Assembly: GCA_029204225.1 (NCBI GenBank)
Contig: CM055101.1
Span: forward strand, 36,695,648 to 36,759,647
Direction of reading: 5' to 3'
DNA length: 64,000 bases
From: Diphasiastrum complanatum
Taxonomy: Eukaryota > Streptophyta > Lycopodiopsida > Lycopodiales > Lycopodiaceae
A program made the translations under genes and the position numbers. The number at the start of each line of letters is the position of its first letter. The stretch's first letter is position 1. Under the pieces are notes generated by a model. The model saw nothing but the letters and a program-made list of their open reading frames with translations. It searched no databases and was not told where the DNA came from. Positions 22,653 to 32,702 of this stretch are shown here, one piece after another.

Positions 22653-23375
22653 TGTTAGAATGTGAACTCCTGCAACTTTGTTGCGATGCGAAGCAAAGAA
22701 CACGAAGCGAAGGTCGAATGGCAAACTATTCGCGAAAGTCAACGTACCTCAAAAATCCTAAGACACGAAACGAAGTGAAACTCGAAGGTCGAATAATTCG
22801 CGAAAGTCAAACATGTCTCCAAGACCAAAAGACCCGACACGACACAAAACGAAAAGAAAACAAAAGAAAATCTTTCGCACTGCCAGCTGACAGTTCAACG
22901 GGCGTGGAGTCTTAAACTTCATGCTCAGCTGAAACAATTAGCAATAACAGAGAGTAGCTGACTAGTTGATTAGCGTTAACTACTCTTGTAATTATCTATT
23001 TAGCTATCTTGTAAACTCCACATAGTGAAGATAAAAACGCAATTCTGGATCAACAGAAAAGAGAGAAAAGAGAGAGAATAGAAAAAGAAGAGAAATGAAA
23101 TAGCTGTGAATGAAAGTCTGCCAACGAGCAGAACACAACGAAAGAGCAGAGTGTCAGGCCGCCAACGAGTGAGACATTGATCATCTTGCTCTAAAAATTC
23201 AAACTGATAATATTGTTGCTCTCTCTTGTCCATCTCCTTGTTTTCCGCTATCTTGATTGCTAGAATGATTTCTGTTCTGTGATTTGTAGTCGCGTGTCTA
23301 GGATCCTGCAAGCTTTTGCATAAGAAAATCCAAAAGAAACAAATATGTTCGTGATAAAGAAACTCGTTTGTGACA
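22653..23375 (+). repeat. 5' LTR of copia element E
   Basis: The inferred LTR starts TGTTAGAATG and ends GTGACA, directly before a PBS. The left end is inferred from the TG rule. No 3' LTR copy was recognised downstream of 28310, so the left boundary is tentative. Confidence 0.55.
22702..22835 (+). promoter_or_regulatory. Duplicated block in the E LTR (possible U3 enhancer repeats)
   Basis: CGAAGGTCGAAT followed by ATTCGCGAAAGTCAA occurs twice, about 68 bp apart, near the front of the LTR where U3 enhancers lie. Tandem U3 enhancer boxes are known from the tobacco Tnt1 and Tto1 copia elements. Confidence 0.45.
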
Positions 23376-23387
23376 TGGTATCAGAGC
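23376..23387 (+). other. Primer-binding site of element E
   Basis: An exact TGGTATCAGAGC abuts the LTR end. A second similar site (TGATATCAGAGC) lies 30 bp downstream. Confidence 0.85.
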
Positions 23388-23469
23388 TCTCAGATTATCA
23401 CAACATGATATCAGAGCTGCCAGGTTATCACTACTGATATCTGAACAGTGATTTTCTTGGCAACACAAT

Positions 23470-24395
23470 ATGGCTACAACGATTCAGACAAGAATAGCAA
23501 TCAATCTTGATGGCGCAAACTATAGGATATGGAAATTCAAAATCAAAACACTTCTGAAGGGCGAAGGCATCTGGTCGATGATCGAACTCTCAGAGGTGCA
23601 GCCTCCAAAGGGAGACCCGAGGAGAGCTGAATGGATCAGAAAGGATGAGTGTGCAATGACGATCATCATTTTGTCCATCAATGAAGATCTACTCATGCAG
23701 ATTGAAGACTGCGAAAGCAGCCATGCAGCATGGGAAAGATTAAAATAGCAGTACAAAGTGAGGATTGCAGCTTCAGTGATGCATCTTCACAATCAACTAC
23801 AATTCATACGATGGGATGACAACCAGTTGGACCAGCACGTTGAGAAGATCAGAACGATCTTCGCTCAACTCGTTGCATCAAGACAAGAGCACCAAGTCCC
23901 AGCACCACAACAGCTGATGTACTTCATGAAATCTCCTGCGTTCTATCAGCTGTTGAGAATGCTCATATTGAGTCTACCAGATATGACATTCGACAAAGCA
24001 ATCAGTCTTGTCGCTAATGCGAGACTGATGAGGGACAAAGGAGAAGAAAGCAGTGATCAAGAGAAAGCTCTCTTTACAAAAGGAAAGAAAAAGAACAAGA
24101 ACAAACCCAGATTCGACAAGACAAAGTCTTCGAGTCAACAATCTTCTTCTTGTGATCACTGTCACAAACCAGGGTACATAGCCAACAAATGTTGGTTCAA
24201 TCCTACAATACCTTGCATGCACTGCAAGAAGAAGAGGCACTCTGCATACGATTGCAGATTCAACCCAAAAAGAAAGAACAAAGCTGAGAAAGCAAATGTT
24301 GCAGAGTCATCAAAAGATGCAGATAGAGGTGATGAAGCCTTCACAATACTTGATGAAGCTTCAACAAACTACACTGAACAAGACTACGATGTAGT
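23470..24395 (+). pseudogene. Copia element E gag, two zinc knuckles
   Basis: It starts at ATG 23470 (MATTIQTRIAINLDGANY, then WKFKIKTLL). One stop (near 23746) interrupts the UBN2-type core, after which the frame stays open. Two knuckles follow: CDHCHKPGYIANKC (His replaced by Tyr) and CMHCKKKRHSAYDC (intact CX2CX4HX4C). It ends at VVIDLGS, where the protease active site (IDSGAS) should start, and is there fused in frame to RNase H of a different copia element. Confidence 0.8.
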
Positions 24396-25640
24396 CATTG
24401 ATTTAGGCTCTTTAATATGGCTAACTATCACTAGGGCTGATCTTAGTTTTAGTGTGCATAAGCTTAGTCAAAGCATGCAAAATCCAAAGATCCTTGATTG
24501 GATAAAGAGGAAGAGGATCTTGAGATATGTTGCATCTACTCAAGACTATGGACTTTGTTTTAAAAGACATTATTTAAGCCTTGTTGCCTTTTCAGATTCG
24601 AATTTTGCAGGTGATAAGGTGGATAGAAAGTCCACAAGTGCTTATACAATATTTTTGGGAGGTAATCTTGTCTCTTGGCAATCTAAGAAGCAAGACACTA
24701 TCTCCTTATCCTCATGTAAAGCCGAGTACAAGGCTTTGACTATCACAACAAAGGAAGTCATTTGGATCAAAAGATTACTAGTGGAGCTCGGGATCATTCA
24801 AGAGGAGAAAATATCTTGCAGCAAATCTGATAGCATCTTGGCCCAATATCTTGCAAGTAATCCAATCTTTCATGCAAGAAGTAAACACATAGAGGTAGCA
24901 CACCACTATGTAAGAGAAAAAGTTATGGATGGTGAGATTCTCCTTGAGCATGTATCAACTTCAAATTGTTATGTAGATTTACTCACCAAGCCTCTAGCTA
25001 AGAAGGACTTTGAAAGACATAGATCAAATCTTGGCTTGATCTCCAAGTCCTTAGTATTGCAACTATTATTTTTATTTTAAGAAGTGTGAAAATATCGTAA
25101 AATTAAAATAATATTAAACTTAGAGATTCAAGTTTTGGGATTTGTCCAAACTTGAGGTAGACTAGTCTAGTAACTTTCCAATTAGAGTCAAGTTAGTTTT
25201 TTGTCTTCATAGTGATGTGTAGGTCTAGAACCTATCAAGAAGCATTTGAGGCTACTCTTGTAGATCAAAGGATTCTCAAAAAGAGAGATTCTCAAGTCTT
25301 ATCCATCTCTCTTTTTGTCATCTAGTAGAGAGGTAGAGGCAATGTGGCATCTAGATTGTTCTCTCTCTCCACGAGTTCTAGTAAGGCCTCTTGTATCATA
25401 AATAAGGTGGCTTTGTACCACAAGAATACACTTCTTCAAGTAAAGCTTCCATTTGATCCATTTGAGGTGTAATGATAGTTAGATTGTGATGAATGCTCTT
25501 GTCTTCATGCTAACTAGCTTGCCAATGTTTTCCATCTCATTGTTTTTGGAATAGAAGCTAATTTAGTGTGCAATCATTCATTCTCTTGATCCTCTGTACT
25601 TGCAGGTGGTTCACATGTGTGAAAAGTTCTCATAGGTGAT
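24396..25640 (+). mobile_element. Copia RNase H plus 3' LTR-like fragment inserted in element E protease
   Basis: From 24396 the frame reads copia RNase H: TRADLSFSVHKLSQ, SDSNFAGDKVDRKSTS, CKAEYKALTI, ARSKHIEVAHHYVREKV and VDLLTKPLAK, ending at a stop near 25080. TGTGAAAATATCG, an LTR-like start, follows at about 25084. The tail to about 25640 is non-coding and includes TTCACATGTGTGAA near 25611. E protease text then resumes (VKGIGTLQL at about 25660). Together with E gag it forms one continuous 440-codon chimeric frame (23758-25080). Confidence 0.75.
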
Positions 25641-28310
25641 GGGAGCATACACGATGTCAAAGGCATCGGGACTCTACAGTTGCGAACACTGTCAGGTCAA
25701 GCGGAGCTGCCATGAGCACTCTATGTACCTTCACTGAGAAAAGATCTGCTATCAGTCTCCAAGATGGCAGATCTTGGAATTCGAGTTTTATTTGATGGCA
25801 ATACATGCCGCATGATCGAAAAAACAACAAACAAATTGCTGACGGTTGGATGCAGAAAAGAAAATCTCTACCAAGCCAAGATAATCAGCAATTTTAGCAT
25901 ATTAAATGCATCAGAAAATGAAAATCAGCTCTGGCACAGGAGAATGTATCATCTGAATATGAGGAGCCTATATGACATGTGCAAGAAAGACATAGTCACA
26001 GGTTTGAAGATATCAAGACCCGATACTGAGTTCTGCGAAGCCTGTCACAAAGGCAAACAACATCAGAATCCATTCACACATGAGGGAAGAAGAGCCAAAG
26101 AAGTTCTTGAACTCGTCCACTCATATGTTGTGGACCGATGAAAGTGGATTCGCTCTCAGGATCAAGGTATTTCCTAAAATTCATAGATAATGACTACGAT
26201 CTACTACCTAAAGAAAAAATATGAAGTGTTTGACTCTTTCAAGAAGTTCGTGGCATTTGCAGAGTGACACACCTCAAAGAAAATTCAGATATCAGATCTG
26301 ATAATGGAGATGAGTACAAGAGCACAAATTTTTTAAAATTCTGCCAAGAACAGGGGATAGAGCATCAGTTCACTCTTGCATACACATCAGAATATAATGG
26401 TGTCACAGAAAGAAAAAACAAGACGCTAGTCGAAGGAGCCAAATGCATGATGGCACATGCTCGATTGCCAAGTCAATTCTTGGCTGAAGCAATAGCAGCA
26501 GTACACCTGCAGCAGATCAACAGCGACAACCCTGAAAAATAAGACATCGTACGAGATGTGGATAGGTAGAGAGCCTGATCTATCATACGTACGTGTGTTT
26601 GGATGTGCAGCATACAAGCACATTCCAAAAGAAAAAAGAAGCAAGCTCGATGATAAATCAGAGCAAACAATCATGGTCGGGTACTCGAACGGATCACAAG
26701 TATACAAACTCTACTATCCAACCACGAAGAAGGTTGTTTCAAGTAGAGATGTGAAGTTCGATGAGTCAACATTCCTTGGACTGAAAGATGAAAATGGCCA
26801 CGAGATCTTTACACTGCTGCCAATTCAAGAGAGAAATCGAGGACAGACGTCAAATCAGAATGTTGAGCCACAGACTCCAGAGCAGCAAGAAGCAGAAGAT
26901 CAACTCCACGAACAAGAAACGTTCGAGCAGCGACGAAACGAACTCAGAAGGTCAACAAGACAAAGAAGACCTCCAGATCGATACGTTAACAATCTTCAGT
27001 GGAGCGAAGACACGCAAAGTTGTCCAGAGTCTAGACGGAGAATTCTGGAAGCAGGCAATGTCAGAGGAGATCGAGTTGATGAGGCGAAATGAGGCATGGA
27101 CACTAGAGCCACTGCCATAAAACAAAAAGATCGTCGACTGCAAGTGGGTGTACAAAAAGAAAATGAAATTAGATGGCATTGTTGGCCATTACACTCCACA
27201 AAGATCTAGAGGAGGAAATCTTCATGAAGCAGCCTAAAGGATTTGAAGACCCCGACAATCGACAATATGTCTGTCGGTTGCAGAGATGCATTTATGGTCT
27301 AAAACAAGCATCACGAGCCTGGTACAAGAAGATCGACAGTCTTCTAAAGTCTCTAGACTTCAATCCTACACAACAGACTGTAATGTCTACATAAAAAGAG
27401 TAAGAAAAGATTTTGTGATACTGACTATTTTTGTGGATGATTCTCTTATGATAGAAAACCCCTTGATGCTAATCAAGGATATGAAGAGTCCGATGTCTGA
27501 AAATTATGAAATAATAGATCTAGGAGAAGTAACAAAATGCCTCGAGCTGGAGATCAGAAGAGATCGAATAAAAGACGAAATGTACTTGAGTCATCTGAAT
27601 ATGCCAAAAAAGTGTTGAAGCAATATCACATGATGGACTGCAAAGGAAAAGCCACACCAATGATAGCTGGAGCCAAGTTGATGAAGTAGAATTGCCCAAA
27701 AACAGAGGAAAAAAAACACAAGATGGAAGGTATACCCTACCAAAACCTAATCGGTAATCTGATCATGTACCTTACAATTTGTACCAGACCCGATATAGCT
27801 TTCTCTGTTTATGCTTTAAACCAATTCTCTTCCAATCCTGGCATGGCACATTGGCAAATGGCAAAACGAATCCTACAATATCTTAAGGGCACCCAAAATA
27901 TGGGATTAACCTACAGAGCTGACAACGAAAGGAAAGGATTCAAGCGCGTGCGGAGCAGCAATCAGCTGGATATGCAAAAAGCAAATCTTGATAGCTCAAT
28001 CCTCGTGTGAAGCTGAATACATCGCAGATTCAAAGGTGGCGAACGAAGGTAGTTTGGTTGTAGATGATGCTAGAGGCAATTGGAATACCACAAGGAGGAC
28101 CATGCACGATGATGATGGATTCTCAGAGTGCCATTTATCTGTTCCAGGATCATGTCTTCCATTAAAAGACAAAACACATACCTCTGAAGTACCATCACAT
28201 TCGAGATTTGATCTCGAAAGAAGAGCTCCAAGTCCAGTACACAAAGTCTGAAGACATGATTGCAGATATGTTCACGAAGCCGCTCGACAAGCCACTCTTC
28301 GCAAACCAAT
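25641..28310 (+). pseudogene. Copia element E: protease tail, integrase, RT and RNase H
   Basis: In order: protease tail (VKGIGTLQL, YVPSLRKDLLSVSKM); GAG-pre-integrase with LWHRRMYHLNMRS and CEACHKGKQH (25920-26070); integrase with SDNGDEY (second catalytic Asp) and NGVTERKN (catalytic Glu), while the first Asp block is broken (HSYVVDR); the C-terminal VFGCAAYKH to SSRDVKFDES region (26580-26770); RT start KKIVDCKWVYKKK; a deletion of the RT core near 27180; then KQASRAWYKK and FVDD near 27435; and RNase H (YLKGTQNMGL, CEAEYIADS, MFTKPLDKPL). Frameshifts and stops are many, so it is inactive. Confidence 0.85.
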
Positions 28311-28379
28311 GTTCGTAATCTATAGAGTTTTGTGATACTAATGTGGTCATGAAGTTGTGCTACGATCAACATTGTCGCT

Positions 28380-28660
28380 ATCGACATCATCCTCGACAAT
28401 ATTAGTGAGTTGTTTCACTTTGCCCTTCTTGATGTCTGTCTTCTTCTTTCGGCAATCTCTTGCCCAATGGTCTGGCTTCTGAAAATAGAAGCACTAGCTA
28501 GGTTACCTATCTTCTTGCCAGATGACGATCCTTGATCATCTTCATCAACATTCAATTTTCTCAGTTGCTTCTTGAATTTGTGCTTTCCTTTAGTTAGCAT
28601 TGCATGATATTCTGCTGGTGGTTGGCGTGACTTCACCATCACCAGTTCACGTCTATGTTC
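28380..28660 (-). pseudogene. Copia gag fragment, C-terminal part
   Basis: Minus-strand text reads SRQPPAEYHAMLTKGKHK, then KKQLRKLNVDEDDQGSSSGK, then, with a frame change, a knuckle-like KPDHWARDCRKKK. The basic linker plus knuckle fits a copia gag. It lies directly after the end of element E, in the opposite orientation. Confidence 0.6.
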
Positions 28661-29406
28661 CTCCTACAACACAATGCCATGAAGATCCTAGAAGATAGGT
28701 AACCTCTCCCTTGATGCAATGCCACTAACAAACACGTATCCATTTATCGTCGTATGCACCAATTCTACATATCATATTGGTTCACCAATTGTAGTGAGTT
28801 GTCTCTTAGTTCTTTGATTTGTGTAAAGCACTTGAATTTTCACCTTCTTCCATGAGAATCATATGCAACGATATAAATCAATAAATGGATCTTAATTAGA
28901 TCTATAATAGACCTTTAAGAGTGATTGGCAACTTGGATTATTGATCAAGATCAAAACTAGCAATCAAAACTAGTTTTACATAGACAATTTCTACACTTCC
29001 AAGCAACTAAACTAAAATCCCACGGCCTCACACGTGTGAAAACAATGAATGTACAGCCTGCTAACAGAGAAAATGATTACTTTAAATTTCCTAAGCATTC
29101 ACACACTTTGATCATACATAAGAGAGTGACAAACATGGATTTGCTACCAAAAACAATTTTCATGATTAACCTCAAAATGGATCCAATATGTTTTCACTAT
29201 TTTGAAAAAAGTTTAGTCGACCAATTCGCACTGAACACGGAGACGGTATACACACCACCGGTCAGTATGTGCACGACATGTGTCATGCCACATCAGCATG
29301 TTTGAGCACATGTTGCGCGACACGTGTCCAGTAGAAAGTATGGCCCATATGTGTCCATGCATTGTTTTTCTTAAACCAAAAATGACACATGTAGCAGAGG
29401 GTATGG

Positions 29407-29408
<2 letters not shown>
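28661..29408. other. No recognisable gene
   Basis: Short ORFs only. It contains the palindrome TCACACGTGTGA at 29028-29039, as found in the leader or LTR of copia elements elsewhere in the window, so part is likely old LTR or leader. Confidence 0.4.

Positions 29409-29484
<76 letters not shown>
29409..29484 (+). repeat. (CT)n microsatellite, left
   Basis: About 38 CT units. Confidence 0.95.
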
Positions 29485-29486
<2 letters not shown>

Positions 29487-29627
29487 TAGCTCCCCCGGCC
29501 TCCCTCGCTGATGTTGTTGCACTCTTGCCTCTGCTCACTACTACTATTGCTGCTCGCTACCTCTCCTCCTTTCTCTCCTGCCTGCTCTGGTATCCCCGGC
29601 CTCCCTCCCTGCTGCTGCTGCTCGCTG

Positions 29628-29628
<1 letters not shown>

Positions 29629-29696
<68 letters not shown>
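29629..29696 (+). repeat. (CT)n microsatellite, right
   Basis: About 34 CT units. Both CT tracts neighbour a copy of CCCCGGCCTCCCTC (near 29493 and 29595), so the interval looks like a duplicated CT-plus-GC block. Confidence 0.95.
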
Positions 29697-29698
<2 letters not shown>

Positions 29699-29771
29699 GT
29701 TGTATGTCTCTATCTCTCATCTGCACTGCTCTGTCAAAACTTTTTGTTTGTTCTTAATGCAAAATATACAT

Positions 29772-30413
29772 ATGGACGCCGCCAGAAGCACATCCAAACA
29801 TCCACGTTGTGGGCGTGGGAGGCCACAAACGAAGCTGAAGAAGGTCAATTTGCCAAACATAAAGTATCTGGAACTTAGCATCACCGTTGGCTGTGGAGGG
29901 GGGGACGTTGACGTTTGCTTCTTGTCTTTGCTGCAACAATTTCTGATAGAAAAATGTGTTGTTGGGGTGTGTGCTTTAAAGAGGGGAGACACACTGCTGC
30001 ACTTGCATTTTCAAATGACATGTCGAATCATGGCCACCAGTGCCAAAACTGTGAACTTGCAGATTAAGCACCAGTTGGGTTGGGATGTGCAAGCACCAGC
30101 AGGAGCTGTGGTCATGTGTAAGACACTCACACATAAGGATTTGCATACATTCCATGGTATGGTAGGCTATTGTTTGAAGGATTTCGGAAAGTCTCATTTC
30201 CAGGTTGCATTGCACAATGTTAAAACTGACGATCTCGAGCTAGGGAAAGAGCTTTATGCGAAGCTGGGATCTTCTGAAGTGAAGAACAGAGTCTGCTTGA
30301 CTCCGTGCAATGTGTTTGAAAGGGCGTTCATGTACAACCTGTTCTATGGAAAACGCTTTTTGGGTCAATCTTTCGTAGCTTGTCTGTTGTCAATGTTAAG
30401 AACCACAAAGTAA
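29772..30413 (+). CDS. HUH-type (Rep-like) endonuclease ORF
   Basis: 213 codons from ATG 29772; the upstream open frame is CT-repeat Ser/Leu, so I start here. Residues 14-18 hold GRGRP (AT-hook core) before a Lys-rich stretch. A candidate motif I strand lies at 31-39 (KYLELSITV). HLHFQ at 77-81 supplies the His-x-His pair, and GYCLKD at 132-137 supplies a YxxK motif with Tyr133 and Lys136. Order and spacing fit HUH nucleases, whose His pair binds metal and whose Tyr cleaves single-stranded DNA in rolling-circle processes. No helicase domain follows, unlike Helitrons and geminivirus Reps. A TAA ends the frame, but the same frame stays open for 109 more codons. It could be a Replitron-like transposase, an endogenised Rep or a domesticated gene. 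The family call is inference from motifs. Confidence 0.65.
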   Translation: MDAARSTSKHPRCGRGRPQTKLKKVNLPNIKYLELSITVGCGGGDVDVCFLSLLQQFLIEKCVVGVCALKRGDTLLHLHFQMTCRIMATSAKTVNLQIKHQLGWDVQAPAGAVVMCKTLTHKDLHTFHGMVGYCLKDFGKSHFQVALHNVKTDDLELGKELYAKLGSSEVKNRVCLTPCNVFERAFMYNLFYGKRFLGQSFVACLLSMLRTTK

Positions 30414-30743
30414 TTTCCTTTTACAACTTGGGTTACACCTTCAAAAGGTCTTGGTATGGATGTAGAGCGAGCAGCATCAATGTGGCGAGCAATGTTGGTT
30501 CCTGGCTTGGTAACATCGGAAGATGTTCATAACATCTTCTTTGCAAGACAACATGCACGTGGACGATACTTTGGAGCAAGAACGCGAAGCATTGATCATA
30601 GCATCCACAGTGCAAATCCTTATGCAAACACACTGACTGATGTGTCCACACCAGAGACGCCTCTCTCACCACTCGCTAATGAAGAAGTTACATATATCCT
30701 TGTCGATCATGACGTCATTGATAGGAAAACTATCTTTGGATAG
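30414..30743 (+). other. In-frame continuation of the HUH ORF after a single stop
   Basis: Directly after the TAA at 30411-30413 the same frame is open for 109 codons: FPFTTWVTPSKGLGMDVERA, then a helical-looking RAASMWRAML, EDVHNIFFARQHARGRYFG, and an acidic, Pro/Thr-rich tail. Chance openness of this length in the same frame is unlikely, so the ORF was probably once about 323 codons and lost its C-terminal third to a nonsense mutation, or the stop is read through. Confidence 0.6.
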
Positions 30744-30816
30744 TGATCCTCTGTTGTTGTATTTATGTACATAACGTGCATACGGATGCATGTTCCAGCT
30801 TTGTTTGTCTTTTAGG

Positions 30817-30848
30817 TTGAGCTACCTGCTGTCACAAGGTAGGCTCAA
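30817..30848 (+). other. Stem-loop downstream of the HUH ORF
   Basis: TTGAGCTACCT (30817-30827) pairs with AGGTAGGCTCAA (30837-30848) with a single bulge over a 9-nt loop, 75 bp after the open frame ends. 3' hairpins mark the ends of some rolling-circle transposons; it could equally be a transcript 3' structure. Confidence 0.5.
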
Positions 30849-31140
30849 AAAGTTTTATGTATCGTTCAAATGCTACTCGAGCAAATCATATATAAAAAAG
30901 TGTAATCTCTCTCTTGACCACTTGTAGCACATGTGGAATAACTCATTGTACTTATCTTATCCATTTTGGCTTAGATCCCACTCATTTGCCACATCACCAT
31001 TTGGAAGCTAGTGTTGACCTAGATTCCTATATTCTAGAAAGTAGCTATATTCTAAGAAGTACAACCTATAAAGTAGGGAATTTTGCATTTGTCTCATATG
31101 AAAGCTATGTTCGATAGATCTGAATTTTTCCACATGCATT

Positions 31141-31172
31141 TCACACGTGTGGACAAGCCCTCACACGTGTGG
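31141..31172. promoter_or_regulatory. Paired TCACACGTGTGG elements
   Basis: Two copies of TCACACGTGTGG start at 31141 and 31161, exactly 20 bp apart. Confidence 0.6.
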
Positions 31173-31199
31173 ATTCACCTAGGTACCAAACAATTAAGT

Positions 31200-31560
31200 T
31201 TTACAAAGAAAAAATTGTCAATTTCAACAATTTAGTCCTTAGAAACATTATCCGCGATGGGTTCACCGTTTGATACTGAATTCTAGGTGCTTCCTGAGCA
31301 CCTCTTGCTGTCACGGCTTCGTTAATGTGTGCAACGACGTGATCCTTTATCAACAAATTGATTAGGATAATGCCCTTTGTGCCTTCTTGTTGTAGGCACG
31401 CATATCTGTTGGAGTCGGCCTTAATTCCACACCTGTCACAATGTCCCAAAGTTCTTTTTCCAAAAGAATGCTCTTCGTTTTAAATTTCCATATGCTATAG
31501 TTGAAAGTGCCGTCCAACTTGCTTGCCTCATCCAAAACTGACTAGCTCACATTTGCCATC
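31200..31560 (-). pseudogene. Copia gag N-terminal relic (minus)
   Basis: The minus strand from about 31560 reads, across two frames, KLDGTFNYSIWKFKTKSILL, KELWDIVTGVELRPTPTD, then INEAVTARGAQEAPRIQYQT and VNPSRIMFLRTKL. It matches the plus-strand relic at 32703 (EAITARGAWEALRTQFQ, VNPSRMICLRTKL), so both come from one family and point away from each other. Confidence 0.75.
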
Positions 31561-32702
31561 TTAAAATGGCTCAACAACGCACCTGTAGGCTAAAAAATGT
31601 GCTCCAAGTACAATGGTGACGTCAGAAACTTAAGATTATGACCTACTATTTTTGCCTTGCCATGCCTCTCACCGCGTAGGTGGCAAATTGGAAGCCAAGA
31701 TCTCCTCCAAACCGTGAATGCTATAAGCCACACATCGCCGACTGGATGCTCCTTGAAAGGGGCAAATCAACTTTTGACACACTCCACGTGGTTTATCCAC
31801 GACAAACACTTTGTTTTCCAGTATCGTACCTGTAGGTACAGTCGAAGTGCCCTTCGTTTGGAGTTTGTAGCCCTTTGTTTGGGAGGTGCAAAGAAGGGGC
31901 TTTTTGAAAAAAAGACCTGTTTTTCCAACTTGAAAAAACTTCGACCTTCACAAAACTTGAGACCCAACTCCAATTTCAGTTTGAAATTTTTATGAAGTTG
32001 AAGGGCCCTATGTATGCCCTTCAGGTCTCTTCATTGAAATGTGAAGAGAATTCCCGCTAAATCCAATGGTTCAATAAGATCCAATGGCCCACAGAGTCTT
32101 TATGAGGCCAATCGATCTCGCATGGCCTTGATCTTACGATTGGGAAAGGGTTCGCGTGCTAAGGAGAGATTTTGCACACACGTGACACCTTACACAGAGG
32201 CAGGCGATCTCGTCCTACCATTGGATTTGCCCATAAGTTACCTACACAATTGAAGGGTCCCGAAGGGCAAAGGGCCTTTCAATTTTGTCTACACTTCAGT
32301 TGAAAGGGGACCTTATTTCGCTTTGAAAAAATATTTTATTTTTTTCAATAGTCCATAACTATTTGGCCTTTGCTCTATTTAGGGCCGTCCAAAAGCCAAT
32401 TTCTTCCAAATTAAGGGCAGCAAAGGACTGTACCCTACACTTCTCCCATATAAAGTGATCACCAAATCGTGCAAAGAAAGTGTATCAAAAGACGAATTAC
32501 ACCATTTCAGAGGTGAGATCGTCAGTAAAGCCGATTGGAGCGATTCGCTAAAATTGCACTATTTTTGGCAAGTAAGGCCAAATCAAGCAACGGGATGGCC
32601 TGGAACGTTTTTGGTCAAGCCTCAAAAGTTGACTTTCGTGACATCTAATTTCACTATAAGGCTTTCATTAAGCAGACATTAAAGGAACAGTTTATTGGCA
32701 GA
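31561..32702. other. Spacer between two divergent copia gag relics
   Basis: It probably holds decayed leader and LTR sequence of both copies. A 112-codon plus-strand ORF (31657-31995) shows no known domain. AAGGGCC- and CCCTTC-type words recur near 31850-32300, suggesting local inverted structure. Confidence 0.4.

Noticed and set aside
26426-26707. Minus-strand ORFs across element E integrase
   Set aside because: Shadow of the plus-strand integrase coding sequence, which shows clear SDNGDEY and NGVTERKN motifs.
29280-29771. Long plus-strand and minus-strand ORFs rich in Ser-Leu or Arg-Glu
   Set aside because: They are translations of the CT/GA microsatellites; the credible coding part begins at ATG 29772.
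29772-30743. Integrated geminivirus
   Set aside because: No helicase domain, coat-protein ORF or nonanucleotide origin was seen; only the general HUH motifs are shared.
31657-31995. 112-codon plus-strand ORF
   Set aside because: Lys/Leu/Phe-rich without motifs, between two decayed gag relics; likely chance or LTR sequence.
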